Source of the DNA: Chryseobacterium gleum
Lineage (GTDB): Bacteria > Bacteroidota > Bacteroidia > Flavobacteriales_D > Sanyastnellaceae
NCBI GenBank assembly: GCA_945862415.1
Contig: CAMAYP010000001.1
Coordinates: 1 to 64,000 of the forward strand
Length of the DNA: 64,000 nucleotides
Direction of reading: 5' to 3'
Shown in pieces: positions 9,571-19,706 of the stretch. The translations under genes were made by a program, and so were the position numbers. The notes under the pieces were generated by a model, which saw only the letters and a list, made by a program, of their open reading frames with translations, searched no databases and had not been told where the DNA came from. Within the stretch, counting starts at the first letter, position 1, and every line of letters begins with the position of its first letter.

Positions 9571-11088
9571 ATGAGTAAGAAAGTGTGCCTAGTAATTCTG
9601 GATGGATGGGGCAACGGCGATTTGAATGCAGGCAATGCAGTGCATGTCGCGAAGACTCCTTTTGCCGGCATGTTGACCGAAAGATATCCATGTGCTGCAT
9701 TGCGCACCGACGGCGAAAATGTAGGATTACCTGAGGGTCAAATGGGCAACAGCGAAGTTGGTCATATGAATATTGGAGCCGGACGAGTCGTATATCAAGA
9801 CTTGGTGAAAATTAATGTTGCTATACGCAACGGAGAGTTTTCCGGTAATGGCGTAATTCTCGACGCATTCCGATACGCCTCTCAGCACGGCAAGCGTGTT
9901 CACCTCATGGGTTTGGTGAGCGATGGTGGAGTTCATTCTCACAGCACACACGTTATGGCTCTCTGCGATGTCGCTGCGAAATTTTCGGAGGTTGAAACGT
10001 TTGTTCATGCCTTTACAGATGGGCGTGATACCGATCCGAAGAGCGGTCTCGGTTTTATTCGTGAGCTCGATGCGTACATTGCTTCAACCTCTGTGCGCAT
10101 AGCATCCGTAAGCGGCAGATACTATGCAATGGATCGCGATAAGCGTTGGGAGCGAGTTCGCTTGGCTTACGATGCACTTACACAGGCGAAAGGTCATGCA
10201 TTCAAAAATGCAATGGCTGTGATAGAGGGCGCATATGCAACGGGTGTTACCGATGAGTTTATCGAGCCTTCAGTGATAGTGGATGACGCAAACAATCCGA
10301 TCGCAACTATTCAGCCCGACGATGTAGTGATTTGTTTCAATTTTAGAACAGACCGCTGTCGCGAGATAACAGAGGTTCTCACTCAGCACGATATGCCGGA
10401 ACATGGTATGCAGAAGTTGCCTCTTTATTATGTGACAATGACCAATTACGACGATTCTTATAAGGGCGTTCATGTTGTGTATGATAAGGACAATTTGAAT
10501 CAAACATTGGGCGAGGTCTTAGAACGGAATGGAATCAGTCAAATACGAATTGCTGAAACGGAGAAGTATCCGCACGTTACCTTTTTCTTCAGCGGCGGAA
10601 GAGAGAAGGAGTTCAACGGTGAACGCAGGATTATGATTCCTTCACCCAAAGTTGCAACGTATGACCTACAGCCTGAGATGAGTGCTCGCGGCATTACAGA
10701 GGCCATCTGCAATGAGATGAAAGATAATCCGGCTGGCTTTATTTGCTTGAATTTTGCCAACCCGGATATGGTTGGCCATACCGGTGTTTTCAATGCAATT
10801 GTAAAGGCCGTCGAAACAACAGATGAATGCCTTCAGCAGGTTGTGGAAACGGGGTTGCAGTTTGGTTATTCATTTGTAGTTATTGCTGATCATGGCAACG
10901 CCGATTATGCGGTCAACGAGGATGGTTCTCCAAACACAGCACACACAACCAATCCGGTTCCTGTATGGATTTTAGATGCCGACGTGAAGGAAGTTCATTC
11001 GGGAAAATTGGCCGACGTAGCGCCTACTATTTTGAAAATGCTCGGTGTTTCGCAACCGGCTGAAATGACCGGTAGGCCGTTGTTTTAA
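9571..11088 (+). CDS. gpmI: 2,3-bisphosphoglycerate-independent phosphoglycerate mutase
   Basis: VCLVILDGWGNGD, GQMGNSEVGHMNIGAGRVVYQD, HAFTDGRDTDPKSG, DHGNADYAVNEDGSPNTAHTTNPVP. Confidence 0.96.
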   Translation: MSKKVCLVILDGWGNGDLNAGNAVHVAKTPFAGMLTERYPCAALRTDGENVGLPEGQMGNSEVGHMNIGAGRVVYQDLVKINVAIRNGEFSGNGVILDAFRYASQHGKRVHLMGLVSDGGVHSHSTHVMALCDVAAKFSEVETFVHAFTDGRDTDPKSGLGFIRELDAYIASTSVRIASVSGRYYAMDRDKRWERVRLAYDALTQAKGHAFKNAMAVIEGAYATGVTDEFIEPSVIVDDANNPIATIQPDDVVICFNFRTDRCREITEVLTQHDMPEHGMQKLPLYYVTMTNYDDSYKGVHVVYDKDNLNQTLGEVLERNGISQIRIAETEKYPHVTFFFSGGREKEFNGERRIMIPSPKVATYDLQPEMSARGITEAICNEMKDNPAGFICLNFANPDMVGHTGVFNAIVKAVETTDECLQQVVETGLQFGYSFVVIADHGNADYAVNEDGSPNTAHTTNPVPVWILDADVKEVHSGKLADVAPTILKMLGVSQPAEMTGRPLF

Positions 11089-13542
11089 TTACTCCTCCCA
11101 GTCAAGAGTCATTTTTTCAATGCGCTGAACAAGCGCCTCAGAGCTCATTTGCTCTCGCAGTCTATCCACGATGATTGGAAACGACAGGGGTGTCGGTTTT
11201 TCAGGTGAACGTAGAACAGATTTCTGCTGCTGCATGCGTTCGAGCGCTGCTCTGGTTCGAGTATATTCTAACTGTTGGTGTACAACTTCATCCATGGCCT
11301 GACGAAGCAGCAAGTTGTCGGGCTCGTATGTTTCGAATACCTGGTAAATCAATTGCGACGAACTCTGTAAGTGGCGGTCTTTTATTTTTTGACCGGGATA
11401 TCCCTTGAACACTAAGCCTGCAATGGCTGCGATATCCCGGAACTTACGTTTGGCAAGTTCACTGGCGTTGATTCCGGAAAGTATATCTTCCTCCAGTTTG
11501 TCGGTTGAGTAGAGTGTAGCATTCAGTAATTCTGATGCAGGTATTCTCTGGTCACTGAGCAATTCAAAACCGTAGTCGTTGTATGCGAGCGAAAAACTAA
11601 TGCTCCTATTTAGCCCTAATCGGAAGGCGAACAACGATGCCAAGCCTTCGTGAACCGCTCTTCCTTCAAACGGATAGAATATGTGATGATGGCCCTCCGC
11701 AGTCTCGAATGTTTCGATCAGCAACTCGTCCATACTCGGCACATGCGATCGAGCTCGCTGAAGTTCGAGTATCGGTTGAATGAACCTAAGCTCAGGATGA
11801 GATGTGTTTTTCAAGTTCTGTTCTGATGCCGCTGCTTGCATTTGCCTTCTAAGCATTATACTCATTTGTGAAGAAAGCGGCAGGCGGCCTCCGAGCCATA
11901 CGGGTGTACGTCCGCTTTGCGCAATCGATTTTCGAACCAGTGCTGTCATCTCTTTTACCTGCAACAGCTGCAGGCTCAAACCGGCAAACCAAAAGTGATC
12001 GCCCTCTTCCAATTGCGATATGAATGATTCTTCAACGTGCCCAATAATTCCCCCCCTCCGAAGTTTTACGATCATTAGTGTGTCACTCACAATGGTCCCA
12101 ATCGACATTCGGTGTCGGTTGGCAATTCGCAGCTGGTCCACTTTAAAGAGATTGTCTTTTAATTGAATCTTTTTGTATTCGTTATAGCTTCCCAGCGACA
12201 CACCTCCGCTCGAAGCAAAGCGCAGTGTCCATTGCCATTCCTGAGCGGTCAATTCTGCAAAGCAATGCGTGTTCGTTACTTCCTGAAAGGTGCTTTCCTG
12301 CTCAAATCCTACGCCGCAGGCAAGGGTTACGAGGTATTGAATGAGTACATCAAAACACAGTGTTAGAGGAGGTTTGCTTTCCAGGAAGTCTTCCTCAATA
12401 GCTTGACGAAGAGCTGCCGCCTCAATGAGCTCGAGGGAATGGGTGGGCAGAAAAAATATCTTACTGATGGCGTCGGGCCGGTGACCACTTCTTCCCGCGC
12501 GCTGCACGAAACGAGCAATGCCTTTAGGGCCGCCTATTTGAATAATGGTTTCTACCGGTGCAAAATCAACTCCCAAATCGAGACTGCTTGTGCAGATGAC
12601 GGCTTTTAACCTACCTTCATAAAGAGCCTCTTCAACCCATGTTCTTATCTCTTTGCTGATGCTCCCGTGGTGCATCGCCATTACACCTGCGAGCGAAGGA
12701 TCGAGCTCCAGCAGCGTTCGATACCATATTTCGCATTGCGACCGAACGTTGGTAAAAATGAGGGTTGAATTGCTGGAGTGAATTATGGGCAAGAGATTTT
12801 TGGCCAATCGAGTGCCCAGGTGCCCTGCCCATGGCATTCGCTCCGCTTTCTCGGGCAGTATGGATGAAACTTGATACTGTTTTCGAATATTGCTTCGAAT
12901 GAGATTACCCGTTGTGCTATTCCCGAGCAGGCATTGCATTGCTTCCGTTAAGTTGCCGATAGTTGCTGAAATGCCCCAGATGCGCATGTCAGGCGCCATG
13001 ATTTTCAACCGGCTCAACGCTAACTCCACTTGCACGCCTCGCTTGGTTCCCATGAGTTCATGCCATTCATCTGCAACTACGATTTCCAGGTTACTGAAAA
13101 TGTCGCCGGCTTGCCGGGAGCAGAGCATCAGATGAAGGCTTTCCGGCGTAGTGATGAGAATATTCGGCAGCACTTTAAGTTGGCGAGTGCGCGCAGCACC
13201 ACCCGTGTCGCCCGTTCGAATGTCGACGGTAAGTGCACTCTGCATTCCTCGAATTGCCCGAGTGGCGGATTTTTCAATCTCCGCTGCAAGTGCGCGTATG
13301 GGGGTAATCCAGAGCACACGCAAACCAGGGGTGCTCGCAGGCTTGTTTGCGTGCTTTGCTATGTTGGGCAGCAGCGCAGCATAGGTTTTTCCGCTACCCG
13401 TAGGGGCGTTTATGAGTCCATGCTCTCTTCTGGCTTGTGCTTGCCAACTTTCCAACTGAAAAGTAGCAGGTTCCCAACCCATCGATTTAAACCAATGAAT
13501 GCAGGCGTTTGAGGATTCGTGAGGAGAATGTGTTGAACTCAA
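11089..13542 (-). CDS. Ligase-associated DEAD/DEXH-box DNA helicase (Lhr family)
   Basis: APTGSGKTYAALLP, VVADEWHELMGTKRGVQVE, WGISATIGN, CTSSLDLGVDFAPV, QRAGRSGHRP plus Lhr-type winged-helix/C-terminal region; probable TTG start. Confidence 0.88.
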   Translation of the reverse strand: MSSTHSPHESSNACIHWFKSMGWEPATFQLESWQAQARREHGLINAPTGSGKTYAALLPNIAKHANKPASTPGLRVLWITPIRALAAEIEKSATRAIRGMQSALTVDIRTGDTGGAARTRQLKVLPNILITTPESLHLMLCSRQAGDIFSNLEIVVADEWHELMGTKRGVQVELALSRLKIMAPDMRIWGISATIGNLTEAMQCLLGNSTTGNLIRSNIRKQYQVSSILPEKAERMPWAGHLGTRLAKNLLPIIHSSNSTLIFTNVRSQCEIWYRTLLELDPSLAGVMAMHHGSISKEIRTWVEEALYEGRLKAVICTSSLDLGVDFAPVETIIQIGGPKGIARFVQRAGRSGHRPDAISKIFFLPTHSLELIEAAALRQAIEEDFLESKPPLTLCFDVLIQYLVTLACGVGFEQESTFQEVTNTHCFAELTAQEWQWTLRFASSGGVSLGSYNEYKKIQLKDNLFKVDQLRIANRHRMSIGTIVSDTLMIVKLRRGGIIGHVEESFISQLEEGDHFWFAGLSLQLLQVKEMTALVRKSIAQSGRTPVWLGGRLPLSSQMSIMLRRQMQAAASEQNLKNTSHPELRFIQPILELQRARSHVPSMDELLIETFETAEGHHHIFYPFEGRAVHEGLASLFAFRLGLNRSISFSLAYNDYGFELLSDQRIPASELLNATLYSTDKLEEDILSGINASELAKRKFRDIAAIAGLVFKGYPGQKIKDRHLQSSSQLIYQVFETYEPDNLLLRQAMDEVVHQQLEYTRTRAALERMQQQKSVLRSPEKPTPLSFPIIVDRLREQMSSEALVQRIEKMTLDWEE

Positions 13543-13626
13543 GGTTTTTTGCTCATTTTTGCGTCGGCGGAAGGTTAATCATTTAGGCATCATTTTGGTT
13601 ATCGCCACCAACAAACAAAAGAACAC

Positions 13627-14349
13627 ATGAAAAAGTTAATTCCTTTTTTGATTTTGGCGCTATTGGCCATTCAACCTGCGCGAGCACAAACTGAAAATGA
13701 ATACAAGGATTTGCTCACCTTGTTTGTAACCGAGAAGTTCGAGAAGTGCCTTTACAAGGCTGAAGGTTATACCCTCGATGAGAAGACGAAGAAGGATCCG
13801 CTTCCTTATATGTTTATGAGCCGCTGCTTCTATGAAATGTCCAAGCGTGATGAGTTTAAGGAGAAGTACCCCAATTCATTCAAGGATGCCATGAAGTATA
13901 TCTCAAAGTATGGCAGTAAGGACAAGGAAAAAAAGTATCTGTCGGAATATGAGGATTACATCGCGCAGATACGTGCCGCGGCCATTGCACAGGCAGAAAC
14001 AATGATGGATACGCAGAAATATAGCAAAGCCAAGCAGCTATATGATCAGTTGCTTGACATCGACCCGAATGATGCCGGGGCACAACTGATGATGGGTGTT
14101 GTACAAGGATTAATGAAGGCAAAAAAGGAGTCTGATACGGCTTTAGCAAAAGCAAAAGCAATTCTAACAGAGAAAAAGGCTGGGCAGGCTGCTGAAGAAT
14201 TGTATCTATTGAAATATGCGCTTACAATGCATGCTACAAATTTGGCCGGCACAAGCAAGGATGCCGCCAAGGAGTGGTTGGACTTAGGTTCAGAATATTT
14301 CCCGGACGACAAAGAATACAAGGTGACCTACGACACAATAGTGGGATAA
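13627..14349 (+). CDS. Secreted tetratricopeptide-like hypothetical protein
   Basis: MKKLIPFLILALLAIQPARAQ signal peptide; YSKAKQLYDQLLDIDPNDAGAQLMMGVVQGL TPR-like segment. Confidence 0.7.
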   Translation: MKKLIPFLILALLAIQPARAQTENEYKDLLTLFVTEKFEKCLYKAEGYTLDEKTKKDPLPYMFMSRCFYEMSKRDEFKEKYPNSFKDAMKYISKYGSKDKEKKYLSEYEDYIAQIRAAAIAQAETMMDTQKYSKAKQLYDQLLDIDPNDAGAQLMMGVVQGLMKAKKESDTALAKAKAILTEKKAGQAAEELYLLKYALTMHATNLAGTSKDAAKEWLDLGSEYFPDDKEYKVTYDTIVG

Positions 14350-14360
14350 TCATTGAATTG

Positions 14361-14386
14361 AAAAGGGCCGAAAGGCCCTTTTTTAT
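14361..14386. terminator. Intrinsic terminator between convergent genes
   Basis: AAAAGGGCC-GAAA-GGCCCTTTT hairpin with flanking A/T runs. Confidence 0.8.
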
Positions 14387-16695
14387 TAGTCGCGTGGCGA
14401 TCGGTTGAAAAGGATGTAACCGAAGTTAAAGATGAAGCTCCACGGTTCGCTTTTCTTGTCGTAGTAGTTGGCGCTAAGGCTAATCGGACCGATGGGTGTA
14501 TGGGTTACAAAAGTGCCCGATGCTACGTAGTTTATTACGGGCGAATTATCGTAGGTCGCTTTGCCAAACGAATCCTTTACGATTGCGCCGAACGGTTGAA
14601 AGGCATATCCTTCCAGTCTCAATTCAATTTTCTTTGTAAAGGTTAGTACATTTATCAGTCCATAGGCTGCATACTGATGCGCTCTGAATTGAGGCAAAAA
14701 ATAGGTTCGGCTTTCGGGAATGGGGTTGAAGGATGGAGCAGCTATTGCCGACGAGATGTAATTGTTGAAGAAATCTTGCGTGCTATATGCCCCTTCTAAA
14801 TAAAACCCTGATTTCAATTTTCTGCTGTTGAAGAAATAGTTTTGATAGTTGATTTTAGCAGTATACCAGGTATGGCCTGTCTTTGTTGTGTCGCGCAATT
14901 CGGAGGTGGTGCCAGGAATAGTGAACTCCTCACCTTTAACTGTTTTCAGGCTCAACTGGACGAACGAACCTGAATTTGCAAATTGCTTGCGATTGAGGGT
15001 GCTTCGCTCAAAAGAAAGTCGTCCTACCCAGGCATTGAATTCTGTCCTGTCGGCAGTATCGGTAGAAATGAAATTAGTGATTTGATAGTACTCGTCGAAT
15101 TGATGAGTGTAAAAGGCTTCTGCACGAAGTACGCCTCGTGATCCGGCTGGTGTAGATATTCCAAGCTGACCAAATCGTTCATTCATCAAAATGTAAGAGG
15201 GTTTTACGTCCTCAAAGAAAGTGGATAGACTCTTGTAGAAATCCCATCTGTTAAAGGTAAAACCACCCTGAATAGAAACTGGGATTCGCGAAGAAAAATC
15301 CCAACGAATGTCTCCATGAATGGAACCGTAAAACCTTCCGAAATAGCTGTTGGCAGAGAGTGTCGCAGAAGTTAAGCCGAACAAGTTATATTTCAGTCCA
15401 ATGAAGCCAGTGTTGATAGACCTCGACGAAAAATTACCCCCAAATGCAACTAACAGGTCTTTTTCCTTCTTAACGTCAAGATTCAGTGTATACGTCTTTT
15501 TATCTGGCTGATAGTTTGTGGTTGGGAAAATGGTGTTGATTTTGTCATCACCGAACAATTTGAAGTAGCGTGATTTGAGTTCGGAAAGCTCAATAGGGGC
15601 GTCTTTCTTAACCATGATTTTCTGCACATATCTGCGCTGCGACTTTTTTAAGCCTTCAATCGAAATTCGGTCTATCATGAGAGGCTGAAACTTGGATTGA
15701 AATTTACTGCGTGCTGCTTCCTTCTGTTCAATGGTTTGTTCGCGCTTTATTGCAAGTTTGATGGAAGGCAATTGCTCGAGTGATTCCTGATAGCCAATTT
15801 CGATTGCCTCGTCGATTTTGTCAAAATCAAACGTCGAAATGTCGCTCATTTTTGGGCTTACAATTACTGAATTGAGCAAGGGTGTTTGTGATGTTGACCT
15901 ATACAGAATCATGGATTGAAGCTGTGATATAAGATCGTCTTCGTTGGGTTTTGGATTGCTGCCCGATACATTGCACCCGATAATAATGTCCGGTTTGAAT
16001 TCTCGATACGCCATATCAATCGGGAAGTTGTTATAGATACCCCCATCGAAAAGAAGTTTGCCGTCTACCCTGCGCGCAGGAATATAAAAAGGGTATGTGC
16101 AAGAAGCCCGGGTCGCAATATTCAATGGGCCTGAACGAAACGTAATTTCTTGCTTGCTTTCGATGTCGGCCGCGATACATCGAAAGGGTACATATAAGCT
16201 GTCGAAATTGCTGCTGCACGCTGCATCAGGTTGAGAAAATCCCTCCATCAGTTTCCAGTCGAGCAAAACCGGGTTGATAAGATTGGCCGGAATCATATTG
16301 CTCATAATACTTCCGCTCGACAGCCGAAGTGATCCAAAGGCTGCATCCGTATCGGAGTTTTTAAAGTAAAAATCCAACTGGTCGTTCTTATTGCCGGTTG
16401 CCATATTCAGAAATTCCTCCGTTCTTACTAGGCTATCAATGGTGGAAACACTGTGTCCGGAGGCGTATAAAGCGGCTACAATAGCACCCATGCTGGTGCC
16501 GCAGATGTAATCAACCGGCACATTGTTCTCTTCTAGGACTTTCAGAAAGCCAACGTGCGCAAGCGCTGTAGCACCTCCGCCACTAAGCACAACAGCTACT
16601 TTTTGCGCCGACCCAAACATGGGGCACAACACTAGAAGGAGCATAAGCATGACGCGGGAAATGGCCTTGCGTATAAATGATGTACATAATTTCAC
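14386..16695 (-). CDS. Patatin-like phospholipase with POTRA/outer-membrane barrel C-terminus (type Vd-like, PlpD/FplA architecture)
   Basis: Patatin motifs VLSGGGATALAHVGFLKVLEE, GTSMGAIVAALYASG, DGGIYNNFPIDMA; C-terminal GFIGLKYNLFGLTSATLSANSYFG...barrel-like strands; signal peptide; GTG start. Confidence 0.87.
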   Translation of the reverse strand: MKLCTSFIRKAISRVMLMLLLVLCPMFGSAQKVAVVLSGGGATALAHVGFLKVLEENNVPVDYICGTSMGAIVAALYASGHSVSTIDSLVRTEEFLNMATGNKNDQLDFYFKNSDTDAAFGSLRLSSGSIMSNMIPANLINPVLLDWKLMEGFSQPDAACSSNFDSLYVPFRCIAADIESKQEITFRSGPLNIATRASCTYPFYIPARRVDGKLLFDGGIYNNFPIDMAYREFKPDIIIGCNVSGSNPKPNEDDLISQLQSMILYRSTSQTPLLNSVIVSPKMSDISTFDFDKIDEAIEIGYQESLEQLPSIKLAIKREQTIEQKEAARSKFQSKFQPLMIDRISIEGLKKSQRRYVQKIMVKKDAPIELSELKSRYFKLFGDDKINTIFPTTNYQPDKKTYTLNLDVKKEKDLLVAFGGNFSSRSINTGFIGLKYNLFGLTSATLSANSYFGRFYGSIHGDIRWDFSSRIPVSIQGGFTFNRWDFYKSLSTFFEDVKPSYILMNERFGQLGISTPAGSRGVLRAEAFYTHQFDEYYQITNFISTDTADRTEFNAWVGRLSFERSTLNRKQFANSGSFVQLSLKTVKGEEFTIPGTTSELRDTTKTGHTWYTAKINYQNYFFNSRKLKSGFYLEGAYSTQDFFNNYISSAIAAPSFNPIPESRTYFLPQFRAHQYAAYGLINVLTFTKKIELRLEGYAFQPFGAIVKDSFGKATYDNSPVINYVASGTFVTHTPIGPISLSANYYDKKSEPWSFIFNFGYILFNRSPRD

Positions 16696-16765
16696 GCTTC
16701 AAAGTTGGTCAGGAATGCTTTTAATTCAAAGCCATGAAAAACATTTTTCAAATTGTCTTGAAACG

Positions 16766-17551
16766 CTAAGAGATTTCGTGAATAAGGTTGGTGTTGAATT
16801 GACGCAACCTCGAACCATACCAACTAAACATTTCACCATCGGCCTTGAATACCCGGCTGTTGGGTACAAGTGCTGCCATTTCAAGTTCATGTGACGCATT
16901 AAATGGGAAGGGTTCGCTCGAGAGAAAGATGAAATCAGGGCTCACATTGCTGAGTTCTGATTCACTTACCACGGGATAACGGGATTCCGTTTTGTCTGCA
17001 AATACGTTGTTGAATCCTGCTCTGTGGAGCATGTCGTGAATGAACGTGTCTTTGTTGACGGTCATCCACGGGTTTTTCCAAATGAGGTAGGCCACAGAGG
17101 GCTTACAGGAGGAGGGTGTGATATTATCGAAACGATTGGAAATGCTTCGAATTATTTCCCCAGCTATAGTATCGGTTTCAGTTATGCAACCCAAATCGCT
17201 TATCATGCTTAACGCATGTTCCAAACAACGAACGTCGCTCGTATAGGTGGGAAACCTCGTTTTGAGCCACTCGATTTGCTCACGATCGTTTTCCTCCTTA
17301 TTGGCAACTATGAGGTCGGGTTCGAGTGCTGCAATCTTTTCGAGACGGAGGTTTTTGGTGCCCCCCACAATAGCTTTTACTGACTTTGCGCTGCTAGGGT
17401 GAATACAGAATTTGGTAATTCCTGCGATACTGTCTGCAAGCCCGAGATCAAACAATAACTCGGTTTGAGAGGGCACAACAGTTACAATGCGCCTGGGCGG
17501 CGTTGGAATGTATACGGTATTGCCGATTTGATCGGTTAGGGTGCCAGGCAT
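16766..17551 (-). CDS. BtuF-like helical-backbone metal/cobalamin-binding protein, no signal peptide apparent
   Basis: RRIVTVVPSQTELLFDLGLADSIAGITKFCIHP, KIAALEPDLIVANKEEN. Tracked start at 17578 is TTG; ATG at 17551. Confidence 0.82.
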   Translation of the reverse strand: MPGTLTDQIGNTVYIPTPPRRIVTVVPSQTELLFDLGLADSIAGITKFCIHPSSAKSVKAIVGGTKNLRLEKIAALEPDLIVANKEENDREQIEWLKTRFPTYTSDVRCLEHALSMISDLGCITETDTIAGEIIRSISNRFDNITPSSCKPSVAYLIWKNPWMTVNKDTFIHDMLHRAGFNNVFADKTESRYPVVSESELSNVSPDFIFLSSEPFPFNASHELEMAALVPNSRVFKADGEMFSWYGSRLRQFNTNLIHEIS

Positions 17552-17590
17552 GGTTTGTCTGCCGCCAATATGCGACAAAAAGTAAGTTGC

Positions 17591-17650
17591 GGACAGGTGC
17601 CTTGTCAGAAAGAGACAGGCAGGAGAGGGAATACTGACACATTTTCAGCA
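17591..17650 (+). promoter_or_regulatory. Repeat/dyad-rich candidate regulatory region upstream of dnaK
   Basis: GGACAGG (17591-17597) and AGACAGG (17613-17619) direct repeats; TGTCAG (17604-17609) / CTGACA (17634-17639) inverted arms; no CIRCE sequence seen. Confidence 0.35.
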
Positions 17651-17732
17651 AAGTCGTCCGAAATTCCGGATGGCAGGAAGGTTGAAAAGCGGGGTTCGAC
17701 AAACAAACGAAGTCAAATCGAAAACCAACATC

Positions 17733-19631
17733 ATGAGTAAAGTAATAGGAATAGATTTAGGAACCACAAACAGCTGTGTTGCCGTAATGGAAGGTAACGA
17801 GCCGGTGGTAATCTCTAACAGCGAAGGAAAGCGCACAACCCCCTCCGTTGTCGGATTTGTAGAGGGTGGCGAACGTAAGGTGGGTGACCCTGCGAAGCGT
17901 CAGGCCATTACCAACCCAACCAAAACCGTATACTCGATTAAGCGTTTTATGGGAAGCAGCTTTGATGAGTGCGCTCGTGAAGCAGGTCGTGTTCCATACC
18001 AAGTGGTGAAGGGTGATGGTAATACACCACGTGTAAAAATTGATGACAGAAACTATACGCCTCAGGAAATTTCAGCGATGGTTCTTCAGAAAATGAAGAA
18101 AACCGCCGAAGACTATTTGGGACATGAGGTTACAGAAGCCGTTATTACGGTTCCTGCATATTTTAATGATGCACAGCGCCAGGCCACGAAAGAGGCAGGG
18201 GAAATAGCCGGCTTGACAGTTAAGCGTATCATCAATGAGCCTACGGCAGCAGCATTGGCTTATGGCCTCGATAAAAAGTCTCAAGACATTAAAATTGTAG
18301 TATTTGACTGCGGTGGTGGTACACACGACGTATCGATTCTAGAGCTTGGAGATGGTGTTTTCGAAGTTCTTTCAACCGATGGCGACACGCATTTGGGTGG
18401 CGACGATTTCGACCAGGTAATTATCGATTGGTTGGTGCAAGAGTTTAAGAATGAAAACGGTAATCAATTCGATTTGATGAAGGACCCAATGGCTCTTCAG
18501 CGATTGAAGGAAGGTGCAGAAAAGGCGAAGATTGAACTTTCTGCCAGCACCTCGACTGAGATTAACTTGCCTTATATTATGCCTGTTGATGGCATCCCGA
18601 AACACTTGGTGAAGACGATGTCTCGTGCCAAGTTTGAACAATTGGCAGACAGTCTCATTCAACGCACCATTGCGCCGTGTGAAAGCGCTTTGAAAAAGGC
18701 CGGTATCTCTGTGAAGGATATCGATGAAGTTATTTTGGTTGGTGGTTCTACTCGTATTCCTGCCATCCAGGATGCCGTAAAGAAGTATTTTGGTAAGGAC
18801 CCTTCAAAGGGTGTTAACCCGGATGAAGTGGTAGCAATCGGTGCCGCAATCCAAGGCGGTGTCCTCACCGGAGAAGTGAAAGACGTATTGTTGCTCGATG
18901 TTACACCGCTTTCTTTGGGTATTGAAACAATGGGTGGTGTACTGACCAAATTGATTGAGTCAAATACAACTATTCCAACAAAGAAGAGCGAAGTGTTTTC
19001 TACAGCCAGCGACAACCAACCGAGCGTAGAAATCCACGTATTGCAAGGAGAACGCGCAATGGCGAAGGACAACCGCACGATTGGTCGCTTTCACCTCGAT
19101 GGACTGCCATCAGCACCTCGTGGAGTGCCACAAATCGAAGTAACATTTGATATAGATGCCAACGGTATCATTCATGTGAGCGCAAAGGACAAGGCTACCG
19201 GAAAAGAGCAGAATATTCGAATTCAGGCTTCTTCAGGATTGAGCAAAGAGGAGATTGAGAAAATGAAGCGTGAAGCTGAGATGAATGCAGAAAGTGATCG
19301 TGCGGCTCGTGAGCAAGTAGACACTATCAACCAGGCCGATACGCTGATTTTCCAAACGGAAAAACAAATGAAGGAGTTTGGCGATAAGATTCCTGCTGAC
19401 AAGAAGGAGCCAATCGAAACTGCGCTGAATGAGTTGAAGCAAGCACACGCCGATAAGGATGTGAATCGTTGCAAATCAGCTATTGACGCCTTGAATAACG
19501 TTTTTGGAGCTGCCGCAACTGAAATGTACAACCAGTCCGGCGATCAAGGTCAACCTGCCGGCAATACACAAGGCAGTGATTCGGAAGTCACTGATGTTGA
19601 TTTTGAAGAAGTAAAAGACGATAAAAAGTAA
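17733..19631 (+). CDS. dnaK: Molecular chaperone DnaK
   Basis: [53 protein letters not shown] 17733. Confidence 0.98.
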   Translation: MSKVIGIDLGTTNSCVAVMEGNEPVVISNSEGKRTTPSVVGFVEGGERKVGDPAKRQAITNPTKTVYSIKRFMGSSFDECAREAGRVPYQVVKGDGNTPRVKIDDRNYTPQEISAMVLQKMKKTAEDYLGHEVTEAVITVPAYFNDAQRQATKEAGEIAGLTVKRIINEPTAAALAYGLDKKSQDIKIVVFDCGGGTHDVSILELGDGVFEVLSTDGDTHLGGDDFDQVIIDWLVQEFKNENGNQFDLMKDPMALQRLKEGAEKAKIELSASTSTEINLPYIMPVDGIPKHLVKTMSRAKFEQLADSLIQRTIAPCESALKKAGISVKDIDEVILVGGSTRIPAIQDAVKKYFGKDPSKGVNPDEVVAIGAAIQGGVLTGEVKDVLLLDVTPLSLGIETMGGVLTKLIESNTTIPTKKSEVFSTASDNQPSVEIHVLQGERAMAKDNRTIGRFHLDGLPSAPRGVPQIEVTFDIDANGIIHVSAKDKATGKEQNIRIQASSGLSKEEIEKMKREAEMNAESDRAAREQVDTINQADTLIFQTEKQMKEFGDKIPADKKEPIETALNELKQAHADKDVNRCKSAIDALNNVFGAAATEMYNQSGDQGQPAGNTQGSDSEVTDVDFEEVKDDKK

Positions 19632-19652
19632 ACGATTTATATGTGATTTTTT

Positions 19653-19683
19653 AAAAGGGTCCCTGCAAGGGGGCCCTTTTTCT
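19653..19683 (+). terminator. Intrinsic terminator after dnaK
   Basis: AAAAGGGTCCC-TGCAAG-GGGGCCCTTTTT. Confidence 0.8.
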
Positions 19684-19690
19684 ATATTTG
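19683..19690 (+). promoter_or_regulatory. Candidate -7 element TATATTTG for mscL
   Basis: Matches TAnnTTTG and lies directly after the dnaK terminator T tract, 16 nt before the mscL ATG. No TTG found at 19-nt spacing. Confidence 0.4.
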
Positions 19691-19706
19691 GCAAAACAAA
19701 TCCCCT

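Noticed and set aside
11089-13542. Possible defence helicase (Cas3-like or restriction-associated)
   Set aside because: Motifs and length fit the Lhr ligase-associated family; no cas, nuclease or defence genes nearby.
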